Under the pieces are notes generated by a model. That model worked only from the letters and a program-made list of their open reading frames with translations, made no database searches and had not been told where the DNA came from. A program made the position numbers and the translations under genes. This document shows, piece by piece, positions 4,685 to 5,837 of a stretch of 5,837 nucleotides of DNA. This DNA comes from Woeseia sp. (GTDB lineage: Bacteria > Pseudomonadota > Gammaproteobacteria > Steroidobacterales > Woeseiaceae), in assembly GCA_003229095.1 (NCBI GenBank), contig QIHS01000520.1, forward strand, positions 1 to 5,837, given 5' to 3'. Positions within the stretch are counted from its first letter, which is position 1. Each line of letters opens with the position of its first letter.

Positions 4685-5758
4685 TTGCTGAGCGAACAAT
4701 CGCGCAAGAGGATGCAGGACGTGGGCATTCGTGATGTGGAAGCCTTTGTAGCCTATCAGCGCGGTGTCGACTTATATCATCGAGCGCACGAAGTCGAAGG
4801 CATCGAGCGAATAGACAGGCTGGCGGAGGCGAATCGGTACTTTGACGAAGCGATCGCGCGTGCCACCAGTTTTTCCGCCGCCTATTTCCTCAAGTCCGAT
4901 TATTTTGCTCACCTGGCCTTCCTGCAAGAGAGCAGTCTCGAACAGCAGCTAAGTGCGGTCGAGTCAGCCACGGAGGAGTTGGAGAAAGCCTCCCAGACTG
5001 CCAGTGATCCCAAATTACGGGCCATGATCGAAGTTGACGTTGCCCTTTACGGCGACGACTGGACGCGGCTTCGGTCAAACATGGAAGAGGCAGCACGACT
5101 ACCGGGCTGCCGGACGCCTAATTGGCTGCCGAATTTCGCAGCGTTTTTTCCGACTCTGATTGAAAAGATTACGACGGACTGGAGGGCCTGTGAGCCGCTA
5201 ACCGGTACGGCCGATGCCGAGAGCGCGCCGCCCGCGATGTACTTGGGACGGGCCGACGAGGCTCTCGCACTGATTGACCAGGGTATCCGTAAAGTCGGAC
5301 CGCAAGTCTTTTTCAGAATCTATCGAACGAAGGTGCTAATCGCCTTGGGACGTTTTGACGAAGCACGGATTCAAGCAGAGTCAATCAAGAGTCAGTCCTC
5401 TCGCACAGATGCACTGGAAATCCTCATCCTGGCGGCCGAGGGCAAGCCCGAATTGGCAAAGCAGCGAGCGGAGCATTGGTTTGCGAAACACCCGGAGGAG
5501 CTGAGACAAGAAAGCAGCGAAAGTGTCGCATTGCTGATCGCCGCTGCAACGGGACAACGGCAACTGGCCAACCAGCTTGCCTCGGAATTGGATGGTCTCC
5601 CGGCCGGAACCATGTCGTTAACTCTCACCGTACACGGGTGTTTCTGCGGTGCGCCATTCGACATTGAATTCGCGCCGAACTTCCGGGCGCGCATCCAAGA
5701 GGCGGGGTTATCTTGGCCGCCATCATCTCCAATCAAATACCCGGCAAAAAGTTGGTGA
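4685..5758 (+). CDS. FlgO/TolB-N-like TPR membrane protein, C-terminal frame (TPR part)
   Basis: Downstream part of the broken gene. The frame is already coding from about 4592 (HLWSDTFDVELDDVFAVQDQ, then IAESVAEALDVLLSEQ), so the TTG at 4685 is only the first start-like codon and has no clear ribosome binding site. The rest is a helical repeat array of TPR type: FVAYQRGVDLYHRA, EANRYFDEAIARATSFSAAY, then YLGRADEALALIDQGI, FRIYRTKVLIALGRFDEARI and PELAKQRAEHWFAKHPEE. The tail HGCFCGAPFDIEFAPNFRAR followed by EAGLSWPPSSPIKYPA is the family's characteristic C-terminus, so the 3' end is intact. Joined with the first part the protein would be about 606 residues. TPR arrays bind protein partners; the partner here is unknown. 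Apart from the one break the frame has no stops, so the damage is recent. Confidence 0.83.
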   Translation: MLSEQSRKRMQDVGIRDVEAFVAYQRGVDLYHRAHEVEGIERIDRLAEANRYFDEAIARATSFSAAYFLKSDYFAHLAFLQESSLEQQLSAVESATEELEKASQTASDPKLRAMIEVDVALYGDDWTRLRSNMEEAARLPGCRTPNWLPNFAAFFPTLIEKITTDWRACEPLTGTADAESAPPAMYLGRADEALALIDQGIRKVGPQVFFRIYRTKVLIALGRFDEARIQAESIKSQSSRTDALEILILAAEGKPELAKQRAEHWFAKHPEELRQESSESVALLIAAATGQRQLANQLASELDGLPAGTMSLTLTVHGCFCGAPFDIEFAPNFRARIQEAGLSWPPSSPIKYPAKSW

Positions 5759-5837
5759 TCGATGTGACTGAATCGTCCGCCAACGGCCCGACTCCGGACA
5801 TTTACGGAGTAGGGCGTCTAGAGCCGGGTAGCTATCA
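5759..5837 (+). other. End of window: no firm gene; small hairpin and an open frame
   Basis: ACTCCG (5791-5796) and CGGAGT (5805-5810) form a 6-bp hairpin with an 8-base loop but no T run, so it is a poor terminator. A + strand frame from about TTG 5752 or GTG 5764 (VTESSANGPTPDIYGVGRLE) stays open to the edge and could be the start of a gene, but it has no good ribosome binding site. Confidence 0.25.

Noticed and set aside
3934..5758. True adenylate cyclase
   Set aside because: Relatives are sometimes labelled this way, but no class III cyclase catalytic domain is visible; only membrane helices, a FlgO/TolB-N-like domain and TPR repeats are present.
5791..5810. Terminator after the TPR gene
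   Set aside because: Six-bp stem with an 8-base loop and no T run; too weak to call.

Overview
The window reads as a gammaproteobacterial chromosome segment. It starts in the conserved end of a 14-gene type respiratory complex I (nuo) operon, continues with the initiator tRNA gene, and then enters an accessory stretch of small unrelated genes. I cannot name the species. The complex I sequences, the tRNA and a membrane-anchored FlgO/TolB-N-like plus TPR protein (a type common in environmental Gammaproteobacteria) all fit that class.

Layout. 1-596: C-terminal part of NuoM. 608-2045: NuoN, split by a frameshift near 983. 2070-2098: a good sigma70-type promoter, followed by tRNA-fMet(CAT) at 2112-2188 with encoded CCA and an intrinsic terminator (2196-2231). 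2452-2934: a small lipoprotein with an NTF2/SnoaL-like fold, with its own promoter-like sequence and a strong Shine-Dalgarno. 3183-3711: an overlapping hicA-hicB toxin-antitoxin pair behind an operator-like repeat. 3934-5758: a FlgO/TolB-N-like plus TPR membrane protein, broken by a second frameshift near 4588. The last 79 bases hold no firm gene. All genes are on the + strand.

The most unusual feature is that the last 13 bases of the tRNA (GCCCCCGCTACCA) recur exactly twice downstream, at 3051-3063 and 3784-3796. Each copy is followed within 6-7 bases by a different strong intrinsic terminator, as the tRNA itself is. The repeats cut the DNA behind the tRNA into two modules of about 0.9 and 0.7 kb, one carrying the lipoprotein and one carrying hicAB. 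Both downstream copies also share AGCGN in front of the 13-mer, which can pair with the CGCT of the acceptor strand. My reading is that the 3' end of tRNA-fMet has served repeatedly as an integration or recombination site for very small, recombinase-less cassettes that each bring a replacement tRNA end and a terminator. The alternative is tandem tRNA gene copies whose bodies were deleted. In many gammaproteobacteria this tRNA lies just upstream of rimP-nusA-infB; none of those genes is seen here, which fits inserted DNA.

Functionally, NuoM and NuoN are antiporter-like proton-pumping subunits of the same complex. The tRNA starts translation. The lipoprotein, hicAB and FlgO/TPR genes look like independent accessory genes, with hicAB the likely stabilising module.
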